Source: Streptomyces bikiniensis (lineage in GTDB: Bacteria > Actinomycetota > Actinomycetes > Streptomycetales > Streptomycetaceae). From it: a stretch of 64,000 bases of DNA. The stretch spans positions 124,001 through 188,000 of the forward strand of contig JNWL01000002.1 of NCBI GenBank assembly GCA_000716465.1, given 5' to 3'. Positions 26,206 to 34,601 of the stretch are shown here, one piece after another. How positions within the stretch are numbered: position 1 is the first letter of the stretch; every line of letters starts with the position of its first letter. A model generated the notes under the pieces. It searched no databases. It saw only the letters and a program-made list of their open reading frames with translations, and was not told where the DNA came from. The translations under genes were made by a program, and so were the position numbers.

Positions 26206-27462
26206 ATGTTCACTGAAGTCGCCGTGGTCGGCCTCGGCTACGTCGGCCTCCCGCTGGCCCGCCGGGCCTGCGAGGCGGGACTGGCGACCGTCGGCCACGA
26301 CATCGACGCCGACGTCGTCGCGGGCCTGGAGGAGGGCCGCTCCCACATCGGGGACGTCCACGACGCGGACGTCGGGGCGATGCGGGCCGCGGGCTTCCGC
26401 GCGAGCACCGACCCCGGCGTCCTCGCCGGCGCCCACACCGTCGTCGTCTGCGTGCCGACCGGCCTCACCCCGGCCGGCGAACCGGACCTGGAACCGCTGC
26501 TCGCGGCCGTCCGCACCGTCGCCCGCCACCTCGAACCGGGCACGCTGGTCTGCGTCGAGTCCACCAGCCACCCCGGCACCACGGAGGAGATCGTCCGCCC
26601 CCTCCTCGAAGCGAGCGGGCTGCGCGCCGGCGAGGACTTCCACCTGGCGTACTCGCCCGAGCGCATCGACCCCGGCAACCGCCGTCACACCCTGCGCACC
26701 ACGCCGAAGGTCGTCAGCGGCTCCACCGAACTCTGCGCCAAGCACGCCGCCGCCTTCTACGAACGCCTCGTGGACGAGGTCGTCGTCGCCGCCGGCACCC
26801 GGGAGGCGGAGATGGCCAAGATCCTGGAGAACGCCTACCGGTACGTCAACATCGCCCTGGTCAACGAGGCCGCCGTCTACTGCGACCGGGTCGGCATCGA
26901 CATCTGGGACGTGCTGCGCTGCGCGGACACCAAGCCCTTCGGGTTCTCCGCCTTCCGCCCGGGCCCCGGCGTCGGCGGCCACTGCATCCCCGTCGACCCC
27001 CGCTACCTGATGACCCGCGCCGCCGAACAGGGCTTCACCTTCCACACCCTGGACGCCGCCCGCACCGTGCTCGACGCGATGCCGGACCACGTCGCGGGAC
27101 GCGTCCGCGACCTGCTCGCCGCCACGGGCAAGGATCCCACAGGGGCCCGGGTGACGCTGCTCGGCGTCGCCTACAAGGCCGACGTCGCCGACACCAGGGA
27201 GTCGCCCGCCTACCCCGTGGCCCGCGCCCTGCGCGCCCTCGGGGCCCGGCTCGCCCACCACGACCCGCACGTCGACCGGTTCGAGGTGGACGGCGTCCCC
27301 GTCCCCCGGCAGCCGTCGCCGGAACGGGCCCTCGCCGACAGCGATCTGGTGGTGCTGCTCCAGGACCACTCCGCCTACCGGGCGGTCGACTGGGACGGGG
27401 CCGCCTGCCCGGTCCTCGACACCCGGGGGGCGGCGGAGGGCCGGCGCGTGGTGCGCCTCTGA
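26206..27462 (+). CDS. UDP-N-acetylglucosamine/mannosamine-type nucleotide-sugar 6-dehydrogenase
   Basis: A 418-residue UDP-glucose/GDP-mannose dehydrogenase family protein. It has the N-terminal NAD-binding VAVVGLGYVGLPLA, the YSPERIDPGNRRH segment seen in WbpA/WecC-type enzymes, the lysine in KILENAYRYVNIALVNE and the catalytic Cys260 in GVGGHCIPVDP. It oxidises C6 of a UDP-N-acetylhexosamine to the uronic acid. The downstream Gfo/Idh and DegT genes could carry on as in WbpA-WbpB-WbpE 3-amino-uronate synthesis. It could equally serve cell-surface polymer synthesis. The ATG follows a GGGGGAAAC sequence. Confidence 0.88.
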   Translation: MFTEVAVVGLGYVGLPLARRACEAGLATVGHDIDADVVAGLEEGRSHIGDVHDADVGAMRAAGFRASTDPGVLAGAHTVVVCVPTGLTPAGEPDLEPLLAAVRTVARHLEPGTLVCVESTSHPGTTEEIVRPLLEASGLRAGEDFHLAYSPERIDPGNRRHTLRTTPKVVSGSTELCAKHAAAFYERLVDEVVVAAGTREAEMAKILENAYRYVNIALVNEAAVYCDRVGIDIWDVLRCADTKPFGFSAFRPGPGVGGHCIPVDPRYLMTRAAEQGFTFHTLDAARTVLDAMPDHVAGRVRDLLAATGKDPTGARVTLLGVAYKADVADTRESPAYPVARALRALGARLAHHDPHVDRFEVDGVPVPRQPSPERALADSDLVVLLQDHSAYRAVDWDGAACPVLDTRGAAEGRRVVRL

Positions 27463-27585
27463 CGCCGCGCCCCGCGCCCCACGGACTCCCGGCCCGGGAC
27501 GCGCCCGCGCGTCCCGGCCGTGGGACAAGCGCGTCCGGACGCCGTCCGGACGCCACACGAAGCAACGGAACAAGGAGATCGACCC

Positions 27586-28125
27586 ATGACCGTGGCAATC
27601 GACAACGTCGCCCAGGAGCGTCTGGCGAAGCGCTTCGACAAGTGGGACGCCGACGGCAACGGCCTGCTGGAGCCCTCGGACTTCACCGCCGAGGCCGCCA
27701 CCATCGCCCGCGCGTTCGGCGAGTCCCCCGAGTCGCCGAAGGCCACCGCGCTGCGCGACGGCTTCGTCGCCATGTTCGAGGAGCTCGCCCGCAGGGCGGG
27801 CGTCGCGCCGCAGGGCTCGCTCGACCGCGAGCAGTTCCTCCGGGCCGCCGGTGAGGTCGTCCAGGGCGGCGCCGCCACCTTCGACCCGGTGTTCTCCCCG
27901 GTCGCCAAGGGCATCGTCGGCCTGGCCGACCGCAACGGCGACGGCGTCATCGACGGCACCGAGTTCGCCACCTGGCTCAAGGCCCTCGGCCTCGGCGAGG
28001 CGCAGGCCCGTGAGGCCTTCAAGCGGATCGACGCCGACGGCGACGGCACCCTGTCCGAGCAGGAACTGCTCGGCGCCGTACGCAAGTTCCACCTCGGTGA
28101 GCTCGACGTCGAGCTGCTCGGCTGA
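27586..28125 (+). CDS. EF-hand calcium-binding protein (calerythrin type)
   Basis: A 179-residue acidic cytosolic protein with three canonical EF-hand loops: DADGNGLLEPSDF, DRNGDGVIDGTEF and DADGDGTLSEQEL. A degenerate second hand is near GSLDREQF. The 4-hand layout with a decayed second loop is that of actinobacterial calerythrin/CabD-like calcium buffers or sensors. The AAGGAG ribosome site (27572-27577) sets the start at MTVAIDN. It has its own leader 124 bases after the dehydrogenase gene and ends at a strong terminator, so it is probably independent of the biosynthetic genes. Confidence 0.9.
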   Translation: MTVAIDNVAQERLAKRFDKWDADGNGLLEPSDFTAEAATIARAFGESPESPKATALRDGFVAMFEELARRAGVAPQGSLDREQFLRAAGEVVQGGAATFDPVFSPVAKGIVGLADRNGDGVIDGTEFATWLKALGLGEAQAREAFKRIDADGDGTLSEQELLGAVRKFHLGELDVELLG

Positions 28126-28145
28126 GAACGGCACCTGATCCGACA

Positions 28146-28186
28146 GCGGCCGGCCGGCGTCCCCGCCAGGGGCGCCGGCCGGCCGC
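28146..28186. terminator. Very strong bidirectional terminator
   Basis: GCGGCCGGCCGGCG (28146-28159) plus CCCC pairs with GGGG plus CGCCGGCCGGCCGC (28173-28186). The stem is 18 pairs with one bulged T at 28160 and a GCCA loop. It lies between the converging EF-hand gene and the minus-strand operon. Confidence 0.8.
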
Positions 28187-28208
28187 CGTGGTGTGCCGTG
28201 CCGCGTCG

Positions 28209-28661
28209 TCAGCCGGCGGGCGCGAAGACCACCGGGGCCTCCGGCGCGAGCGCCAGGGACCGGCCGGTCAGCAGCCGGGGCGCGTGGACCACGATGTTGT
28301 AGTGGTTGGGCAGGTGGCAGCCGTCGAAGCCGAGCACGGTCCCCACCGGCTCCCCGCCGATCAGGAGCGTGTCCCCCCGGTCCACGACCCCGCCGAGGTC
28401 CAGCTCCACGAAGCCGAGGAAGCCGACCCGGTCCACCCGGGCGCCCGGCGCGTCGGTCCACCGGTCGGTGGTGAGCAGTTCGTGCACCTCGCCCCGGCGC
28501 ACGCAACGGGCCGCGAACGGCTCCAACTCCATTCCGCGGTCCGTGCGTTCGTGCAGCAGCACCTTCACCATGGTCCCGCGCACCGCCCGCTTGGCGCCGT
28601 TCTCGTGCAGGCCGGAGTCGAGGGAGGGCGGGGCCACGGGGAGCGCGGGGGAGGAGGTCAT
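28209..28661 (-). CDS. Unknown small protein, last gene of the Gfo/Idh-Ldh-M20 operon
   Basis: A 150-residue protein I do not recognise. It is soluble and beta-rich in appearance, with no signal peptide. Notable segments are VKVLLHERTDRGMELEPFAARCVRRGEVHEL, VGFLGFVELDLGGVVDRGDTLLIGG and VLGFDGCHLPNHYNIVVHAP. The last, with Cys, His and Asn/His close together, could be a metal or active site; this is a guess. Its start overlaps the stop of the upstream Gfo/Idh gene (TCAT on the plus strand), so it belongs to the same translationally coupled operon and probably acts in the same pathway, perhaps as an isomerase, hydrolase or binding protein. Confidence 0.7.
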   Translation of the reverse strand: MTSSPALPVAPPSLDSGLHENGAKRAVRGTMVKVLLHERTDRGMELEPFAARCVRRGEVHELLTTDRWTDAPGARVDRVGFLGFVELDLGGVVDRGDTLLIGGEPVGTVLGFDGCHLPNHYNIVVHAPRLLTGRSLALAPEAPVVFAPAG

Positions 28662-29731
28662 CGGGACTCCGATCGACGGACGGCGCGCGGTTCCCGCGGC
28701 TCGTGCGGTTCATGCGTTCCGTGCGGCTCATGGGGGGTGCGGGGCCCCGGCGGGCCGGCCGCGGCCTCCACCGCGTAGACGGCGGCGACCAGTTCGAGCG
28801 CGGCGAGGCCGCCCTCGACGGCCCGGGAGGGGTCGGGCAGGTCGCGCAGCCGGGCGAGGTCGCGCAGGACCCCCTCGTACTCGTGCCACAGCGACTCCTT
28901 GAAGCCGGGCCGGCCGTCCAGCATGTCCGCGTACAGCTCGGTGCCGTCGTCGAGGCGTACGAGCACGTCCTTCACCTCCCCGGGGTACGACCAGTCCAGC
29001 TCCACCCGCGCCCGCCCGCCCGGCCCGGCCAGCTCGACCACGGCCTGCCGGTCCGTGCCGGCCGCGTCCCGGACCACGTCGGCGGCGACGACCTCCGAGG
29101 GGGCCTCGCCCAGCACCAGCCGCACCAGGTCGAAGGCGTTGGGCCCGTTGTCCGCGACGCAGCCGCCGCCGCAGCGGGCCGGGTCCAGGTACCAGGTGTC
29201 CGCGCCGATGTGCTCCTCGATCCGCTCCAGGTACCGCACCCGCACGGACTCCACCCGCACCGGCGCGCCGGGCGGCGGCAGCCGGTCCAGGAGGTCCAGG
29301 ACGCGGTCGTTGTAGCGGCGGTGGAACGCCGTGAGCAGCGGGACGCCGTGCTCCCGGGACAGCGCGGCGAGCCGCCGTCCGTCCGCCGGGTCCAGGGCGA
29401 GCGGCTTCTCCACGCACACCGGGACACCGGCCCGCAGCGCGTCCGCGCACACCTCGGCGTGCGCGTGGTTGGGCACCGCCACGACCAGGGCGTCCAGGCC
29501 CCCGGCGGCGAGCAGGTCCCGGTGGCCGGGGTGGCAGGCGATCCGGCCGCGGTACGGGGCGAGGGCCTCCTCGCGCAGGTCGCAGACCGCGGCCACCTCC
29601 CACCCGGGCAGCCGCCCGGCCGCCGCCAGGTAGAAGCGGGAGATCACCCCGAGCCCGGCGATCCCCAGGCGCAGGGGCCGGCCGCCCCCGGTGCGCGGTG
29701 CCGCGCCGTCGTCTCCGGTGGTCGGCGTCAT
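28658..29731 (-). CDS. Gfo/Idh/MocA family NAD(P)-dependent oxidoreductase
   Basis: A 357-residue sugar/cyclitol dehydrogenase. The Rossmann motif is LRLGIAGLGVISRFYL. The catalytic lysine lies in CVEKPLAL (Lys109), and the C-terminal sheet domain contains the GGGCVADNGPNAFDLVR segment. Such enzymes oxidise ring hydroxyls of sugars, nucleotide sugars or inositols. Here a ketone produced could be the substrate of the DegT aminotransferases across the divergent promoter. The last 25 residues are a His/Glu/Pro repeat. ATGA overlaps link it to both neighbours. Confidence 0.87.
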   Translation of the reverse strand: MTPTTGDDGAAPRTGGGRPLRLGIAGLGVISRFYLAAAGRLPGWEVAAVCDLREEALAPYRGRIACHPGHRDLLAAGGLDALVVAVPNHAHAEVCADALRAGVPVCVEKPLALDPADGRRLAALSREHGVPLLTAFHRRYNDRVLDLLDRLPPPGAPVRVESVRVRYLERIEEHIGADTWYLDPARCGGGCVADNGPNAFDLVRLVLGEAPSEVVAADVVRDAAGTDRQAVVELAGPGGRARVELDWSYPGEVKDVLVRLDDGTELYADMLDGRPGFKESLWHEYEGVLRDLARLRDLPDPSRAVEGGLAALELVAAVYAVEAAAGPPGPRTPHEPHGTHEPHEPREPRAVRRSESR

Positions 29732-30915
29732 CGGCTCTCCTCCCCGGTGGCCGGGGCGGTCGCGGTGACCGGGAGCCGTGGGTCCGGGACCGTCGCGGCG
29801 GCCGGAAGCCGCAGGCCGAGGGCCGTCAGTTCGGCGTGGAGCGGGGCGGGCAGCGGGACGCCCGAGGCGCGCCGCTCCTCGGCGCGTTCGGCCTCCGGGT
29901 GGCCCGGGTAGCGGACCGGCCCCTGACCCGGGAGCGGAGGACAGCCCAGTACCGTCCCGAACATCTCCCGGGCGTCCCCGGCGAAGCCGTCGCGCAGCGC
30001 GTCGGGGGCGACCGCCAGGACGAGGAAGCCGATGTCGTCGTCGCTGCCGCCCGGCCTGCCGTCCCCCTCCAGGGCCGCCGGGGCGGGCCCGGTGGCCGCC
30101 CCGGGCAGCACGGCGGCGAGCAGCTCCACGGCGAGCCCGAGCCCGAACCCCTTGAAGGCGCCGGTCGCCGGGGTGCCGCCCAGCCAGCCGAGCCAGGCCT
30201 CGCCCCGGTCGTAGGCGGACGCGTCCCGCACCGGGCGCCCGGCGTCGTCGGTGAGCCAGCCCTCGGGCGCCTCGCGCCCGTCCCGGGCCGCCGTGCGGAG
30301 CCGCCCGGTGGGGACGACGGTGGTGCTCATGTCGAGGACGAACGGGCGCCCCCCGACCGCCGGGGCCGCCACGCTCAGCGGATTGGTCCCGAGCAGGGCC
30401 GCCGCGCCGAGCGGCGGACGGGCGATGCGCTGGCCGCCGCAGTTGGAGGCCACCACGCCGATCATGCCCCGGTCGGCGGCCCGCCGCGCGTGGACGCCCG
30501 CGCAGCCGAAGTGGGTGGCGCCCCGCACCGACACCAGGCCGATGCCGTGGCGGGCCGCCCGCTCCGCCGCGAGGTCCGTGGCCTCCGACGCGGCCCACAG
30601 GCCGAGCGCCCGCCGGTGGTCCAGGAGCACGCAGGCCCCCAGGTCGCGCAGGACCTCCGGCTCGGCGGCCGGGTCGGCGCCGCCGGACTCCAGGAGCGGC
30701 CGGTAGAGGCGGCCCAGGTTGAACACGCCGTGCGAGTCCATGCCGGTCAGGTCGCCGTAGCAGAGGGCTTCGGCGGCGAGCCGGGCCCGGGCCTCCGGGA
30801 CCCCGAGCCGTACGAAGCAGGCGGCGGTCTCGCCGAGCAGCGTCTCGTACGGGACGGTCACCTCCCCCCGCACGTCGCTCCGGGGTGCGGCGCCGGCGGG
30901 CAGCGTGGACGTCAT
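29728..30915 (-). CDS. Ldh family (malate/lactate/ureidoglycolate-type) oxidoreductase
   Basis: A 395-residue member of the type-2 malate/L-lactate dehydrogenase family, which has its own NAD(P)-binding fold. Conserved elements are the GDLTGMDSHGVFNLGRL start, the catalytic-histidine segment GATHFGCAGVHA, TNPLSVAAPA and FVLDMSTTVVP. Members reduce 2-keto acids such as diketogulonate, imino acids or ureidoglycolate. The gene overlaps both neighbours by four bases. In this operon it probably reduces or oxidises a 2-keto or imino acid intermediate; the actual substrate is unknown. Confidence 0.86.
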   Translation of the reverse strand: MTSTLPAGAAPRSDVRGEVTVPYETLLGETAACFVRLGVPEARARLAAEALCYGDLTGMDSHGVFNLGRLYRPLLESGGADPAAEPEVLRDLGACVLLDHRRALGLWAASEATDLAAERAARHGIGLVSVRGATHFGCAGVHARRAADRGMIGVVASNCGGQRIARPPLGAAALLGTNPLSVAAPAVGGRPFVLDMSTTVVPTGRLRTAARDGREAPEGWLTDDAGRPVRDASAYDRGEAWLGWLGGTPATGAFKGFGLGLAVELLAAVLPGAATGPAPAALEGDGRPGGSDDDIGFLVLAVAPDALRDGFAGDAREMFGTVLGCPPLPGQGPVRYPGHPEAERAEERRASGVPLPAPLHAELTALGLRLPAAATVPDPRLPVTATAPATGEESR

Positions 30916-33275
30916 GCGGTTCCTGCTTTCTCGGTGAGGTCGGTCGGTACGGACGCGGGGGCGGTGCGACGGGCCCCGTCCCGCCGCCGTACGTCGTCGG
31001 CGAAGGCGGTGAGCAGCGCGGCGGTGCGGTCCGCGAACGCCTCCAGGTCGGCCAGGTCGACGAACTCGCCCGCCGCGTGGGCCCGGTTGGCGTCGAGGGA
31101 GCCCGGTCCGAAGACCGTGGTGAAGGAGTCCGGCAGGCCCTCCGCCCAGATCGCGTCGCAGGTGAAGGCCGGTTCGTCGTCCGGCCACCGGTCGACGCCC
31201 GCCCGCGCGAGCAGCTTCTCCCCCCACTCCGGCTGGGGGCCGAGGGCGGGCAGGCCGCGCTTCTCCCACTCCAGGCGGGTGATCCGGGCGGCGTCCCCGG
31301 CGGTCCGCGCGAACGGCGGCGTGCCGGAGAACCGGGCGGCGAACTCCCGCAGTCCCGCGTCGAGGGCCCGGACGAGGGCCCGTTCGGCGGCGGCCCCGGC
31401 CTCGGCGGTGGCGTACGCCAGGTTGAGCAGCAGGCTGCCGGTGCCGTGCACCTTGTTGTGCAGGGTGCCGGTGTGCAGCCCCGCCACGCAGACCGTGAAC
31501 GGCGGTGTGCCGGAGGCGTCCCGGCCGAGGGCGGCCGCGAGGTGCTGGGCGAGGAAGCCGAGCAGGACGGTGGCGTTGTGCCCGGCCTCCGGGCGGTCGT
31601 CCACGGCGTCCTCGCCGCCGACCGTGATCCGGGCGGTGGCGGCGGCCGTCGCGCGGGGCAGGTGGCGCAGCCCGGTCGGCTCGCAGAACACGTTGAGCCG
31701 GCCCGTGTGTCCCGCCTCCACGAGCGGCCGGGTGCCGAAGGTGCCGAGCGCCCCGCCCTCCTCGCCCGCCACCGCCTGCACGAGCACGGCGACGTCCCGG
31801 CCGATGTCCGGGCAGGTCCGGGCGGCGGCCGCGACCCCGGCGAGCAGCGCCACCGCGGGTCCCTTCGCGTCCACCGCGCCCCGGCCGGTGAAGCGGGCTC
31901 CGTCGAACGCGGGGGGCTCGCCGCCGGCGACGGTGTCCAGGTGCACGTTGAACATCACCGTGCGCTCCCGGGGCAGTTCGGGCCCGAGCCGCAGCACCAG
32001 GCTCGGCTGGTCCGCCAGGAACGCCGGATCGGCGGCGACCGCGCGCCGCACGGGCGCCGGGGTGTCGTCGCGCAGCACCGCCGAGGGGGCCGGGGCGCCG
32101 AGGCGCACGGTCCCGAACCCGAGCCGCTGCGCCGCCGTGGCGTACGAGCGCAGGGCGGCGGTCGTCAGGTGGGGCGCGCCGGAGCCGGTCTCCAGCGGGC
32201 CCGCGGTGGGCGTGTGCAGCAGGTGCAGCAGCAGGCCCGTGTCGACGGCGGGGCGGGGCAGGGCCTTCAGGGCGGCGGTCGGGGCGGGAAGCGGCAGGGC
32301 CGCCAGGCGGCGGGCCGCCCGTACGAAGGGCCCGGCCGCGTCCTCGCTCCGCACCCCCTCGTGCGGGACCACCGCCAGATGGGGTTCGAGCGAGTACGCC
32401 CCCCGGTAGCCGTACTCCTCCAGGAGGCGCACGCAGTCGGCGACCCGGGCGGCGCCCTCGCCGGGCAGGGTGTAGACGGCCTCGCCGGGCCGGTCGCCGG
32501 GTAGCGCGTCCTTGACGTGCACGTGGGCCACGTACGGCAGCAGCTCTTCGAGGAGGGCGTGGGCGTCGTACCCGTACGGGACGCCGTTGCCGGTGTCGAA
32601 CAGGACGCGCAGCGCCGGGCTGCCGACCTCGGCGAGGAGCCGGAGCGTCCGGGAGGCGTCGGAGCCCGCCCAGCCCGCGCAGTTCTCGTGGAGCAGTTCG
32701 ACGCCGAGGGATTCCGCCCGGCGGGCGAGCCGGCGCATCCGGTCGATCGCCCCGGCCGCCCACGCCTCCTCGGGGAGGCCGCCGTCGGTCCACGACATGA
32801 CGCGCAGGCTGCGGCAGCCGAGGATCCTGCCGTGCTCCGCGAGCCGTTCCAGCTCCTCCAGGTCGGCGGAGAAGGGACCGGTGACCGGGCGGGCCCAGTT
32901 GCCGATCCGGGAGTCGAGGCAGACCACGCCGAGGCCCGCCGAGTGCAGCCGCCCGGCGGCCTCCCGCACGACCGGCTCGGGCAGGTCGGCGAGGGCCGTG
33001 CCGTCGAGGGAGCGCAGCTCCAGGGAAGTCCAGCCCAGCTCGCGGGCGACGGCGATCTGCCCGGCCAGATCGGGGGCGGCCTCGTCACCGATGCCGGTGA
33101 TCCGGCCGGTCGGGCCGAGGGGACGGGTGTCCGTGGGGGAGGCGGCGTGCTCGGAGGGTTCGGCGTCGGCGGAGGAGGCGGCGTGCTCGGAGGGTTCGGC
33201 GTGCGCGGGAGAGGCGGCGTGCTCGGGGGACTCGGCGTGTTCGGCGTACGCGGGGGACTCAGTGGACCGCGACAC
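30912..33275 (-). CDS. Fusion of a sugar-isomerase-like TIM barrel and an M20-family metallohydrolase
   Basis: A 787-residue two-enzyme fusion. Residues about 55-325 are a xylose-isomerase-like (AP endonuclease family 2) barrel with metal ligands in HENCAG (Glu197), LFDTGN (Asp227), HVHVKD and SLEPH (Glu297). This fold includes inosose dehydratase, hydroxypyruvate isomerase and tagatose epimerases. Residues about 345-775 are an M20 (ArgE/DapE-like) hydrolase with HLDTV (His445, Asp447), GAVDAKGP (Asp469), AGEEGG (Glu505-506), CEPTG (Glu532) and the late histidine in ANRAHAAGEF. Both active sites look intact. The first 50 residues are 12-residue repeats. The start is uncertain within them. No frameshift separates the domains. 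Confidence 0.85.
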   Translation of the reverse strand: MSRSTESPAYAEHAESPEHAASPAHAEPSEHAASSADAEPSEHAASPTDTRPLGPTGRITGIGDEAAPDLAGQIAVARELGWTSLELRSLDGTALADLPEPVVREAAGRLHSAGLGVVCLDSRIGNWARPVTGPFSADLEELERLAEHGRILGCRSLRVMSWTDGGLPEEAWAAGAIDRMRRLARRAESLGVELLHENCAGWAGSDASRTLRLLAEVGSPALRVLFDTGNGVPYGYDAHALLEELLPYVAHVHVKDALPGDRPGEAVYTLPGEGAARVADCVRLLEEYGYRGAYSLEPHLAVVPHEGVRSEDAAGPFVRAARRLAALPLPAPTAALKALPRPAVDTGLLLHLLHTPTAGPLETGSGAPHLTTAALRSYATAAQRLGFGTVRLGAPAPSAVLRDDTPAPVRRAVAADPAFLADQPSLVLRLGPELPRERTVMFNVHLDTVAGGEPPAFDGARFTGRGAVDAKGPAVALLAGVAAAARTCPDIGRDVAVLVQAVAGEEGGALGTFGTRPLVEAGHTGRLNVFCEPTGLRHLPRATAAATARITVGGEDAVDDRPEAGHNATVLLGFLAQHLAAALGRDASGTPPFTVCVAGLHTGTLHNKVHGTGSLLLNLAYATAEAGAAAERALVRALDAGLREFAARFSGTPPFARTAGDAARITRLEWEKRGLPALGPQPEWGEKLLARAGVDRWPDDEPAFTCDAIWAEGLPDSFTTVFGPGSLDANRAHAAGEFVDLADLEAFADRTAALLTAFADDVRRRDGARRTAPASVPTDLTEKAGTA
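33135..33260. repeat. 36-base in-frame tandem repeat
   Basis: GGCGGCGTGCTCGG starts at 33141, 33177 and 33213, giving a 36-base period with about 3.5 units. On the minus strand it encodes the 12-residue repeat around SEHAAS at the N-terminus of the TIM-M20 fusion protein. Copy number may vary between strains. Confidence 0.8.
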
Positions 33276-34305
33276 GGGAAGCCTCCTCGCGCCGGCCCTC
33301 GGCGGTCTCCTCCGCGCAGCGCCGTTTGGCCGCGTCGAGCAACCGGACCGCGTCGGCGTGCAGGGCGAAGTCCTCCTCCCAGGAGGGGTCGTCGGCCGGG
33401 ACCCCGGCGAACCGGGTGTAGACCCCGAGCAGGAACGCGGCCAGCGCGTCGTCGCGGAACACCTCGCGCCGCCCGTCCACGACGAGCTGGACGTGGTCGT
33501 CGGCGTCGCTCGCGGCGAAGTGGGCGACGGCGGTGCCGCGTTCGAAGGCGAAGAGGGCCCTGCGCTCCCGTACGGGCGAGGTCAGGTCGGAGAAGAGGCG
33601 GGTGCGCACCCCGCTCGCGTGCCGCAGCTCCAGGAGCGCGGAGCCGAGCCCGGGGCGCACCGTCCCCCCGACCCGCAGGTCGGTCAGCCGGGCCCCGGTC
33701 GGCTCGGCGGGACCGGCCAGGGAGAGGACCAGGCCGAGGGAGTGCGGCAGCTCCACGTCGAACGCCGTGGGGTGCCCGTCGTCGGCGCCCAGCGAGCGGG
33801 CGAAGCGCGGCTTGTGCTGGGTGACGTCGATGCGCAGCAGCCGCCCCTGGCCGCCCGAGCCGATCAGGTCGCGGAGCCGTCCGGCCAGGGCCGAGGCGGG
33901 CCAGTGGGCCACCACCGCCAGGCGGAGGCCGTGGCGGGCGCGCAGCTCCGCCACGGCCGCCAGCTCCCCGGCGTCGGCGGCGAGCGGCTTCTCCACGATC
34001 AGGTCGCGGTAGCCCGCCCCGCACAGCTCGGCGAGGACGGCGGACCGGCCAGCGGGCGGGGTGCAGACGTGGACGGCGGCGCGGTCGGGCGGCAGCAGCT
34101 CCCGGGCCTCCTCCAGGGACGGCACCACGGTCACCCCGTCCGGCACCGGGGCCCGCTCGCCGGGCCGGGGGTCGACGGCGACCACCGGCCCCCGCCACGC
34201 GTCCGGCGACCGGTCGAGGGCGGTGCGCAGGGCCCGCAGGTGCAGCCCGGCCCCGGAACGGCCCAGTCCGACGATCAGGGGCTGTCGGATCGGGGGCTGC
34301 TTCAT
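33259..34305 (-). CDS. Second Gfo/Idh/MocA family oxidoreductase
   Basis: The 348-residue protein is the first gene of the minus-strand operon. The N-terminal LIVGLGRSGAGLHLRAL is a Rossmann motif, LIVEKPLAADAGEL holds the catalytic lysine, and FDVELPHSLGLVLSL contributes the expected histidine. It differs clearly from the other Gfo/Idh protein of this operon, so two separate oxidations are likely. The start at MKQPPIRQP is set by similarity; an upstream in-frame Met would add 26 residues inside the promoter. It overlaps the fusion gene by 17 bases. Substrate unknown: sugar, cyclitol or nucleotide sugar. Confidence 0.85.
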   Translation of the reverse strand: MKQPPIRQPLIVGLGRSGAGLHLRALRTALDRSPDAWRGPVVAVDPRPGERAPVPDGVTVVPSLEEARELLPPDRAAVHVCTPPAGRSAVLAELCGAGYRDLIVEKPLAADAGELAAVAELRARHGLRLAVVAHWPASALAGRLRDLIGSGGQGRLLRIDVTQHKPRFARSLGADDGHPTAFDVELPHSLGLVLSLAGPAEPTGARLTDLRVGGTVRPGLGSALLELRHASGVRTRLFSDLTSPVRERRALFAFERGTAVAHFAASDADDHVQLVVDGRREVFRDDALAAFLLGVYTRFAGVPADDPSWEEDFALHADAVRLLDAAKRRCAEETAEGRREEASRVAVH

Positions 34306-34410
34306 GCGGTTGTTCCATCCAGTGGTTCGGAACCCGTGCGTACGGGCGGTTGCGGCGAAGAATCTCGCCGTGCCGAACGACACCGGTCAAGGAAATCAGA
34401 GGTGTTGTCA

Positions 34411-34458
34411 CCGGAAAGTATGAAGTTCCTTTGAGGGTTTGAGACTTCATTCTTCCGG
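34411..34458. promoter_or_regulatory. Long inverted repeat in the divergent promoter region
   Basis: CCGGAAAGTATGAAGT (34411-34426) is matched in reverse by ACTTCATTCTTCCGG (34444-34458). Thirteen bases pair, with a small bulge and a 17-base AT-rich spacer. It lies midway in the 296-base gap between the divergent operons, so one regulator could control both. TTAGAT just beyond it may be the plus-strand -10 box. Confidence 0.55.
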
Positions 34459-34601
34459 CTGTTAGATTCACCGGGCAGACTTCCCGAAGGCGGGGTCCGG
34501 CCCGCCCGTCGCATTCTCTCGGGCCGCCGCCCTGACCTCAGTCGACCGTCCTGAACTCATCTGGCACCGGCGAGCCGTCGGCCGAGAAGAATTGTTTCCG
34601 C

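Noticed and set aside
26206..27462. Nucleotide-sugar dehydrogenase as a certain member of the amino-sugar cluster
   Set aside because: It has its own promoter region and is separated by the EF-hand gene and a strong terminator. Membership is possible but not demonstrated, so I keep it as context only.
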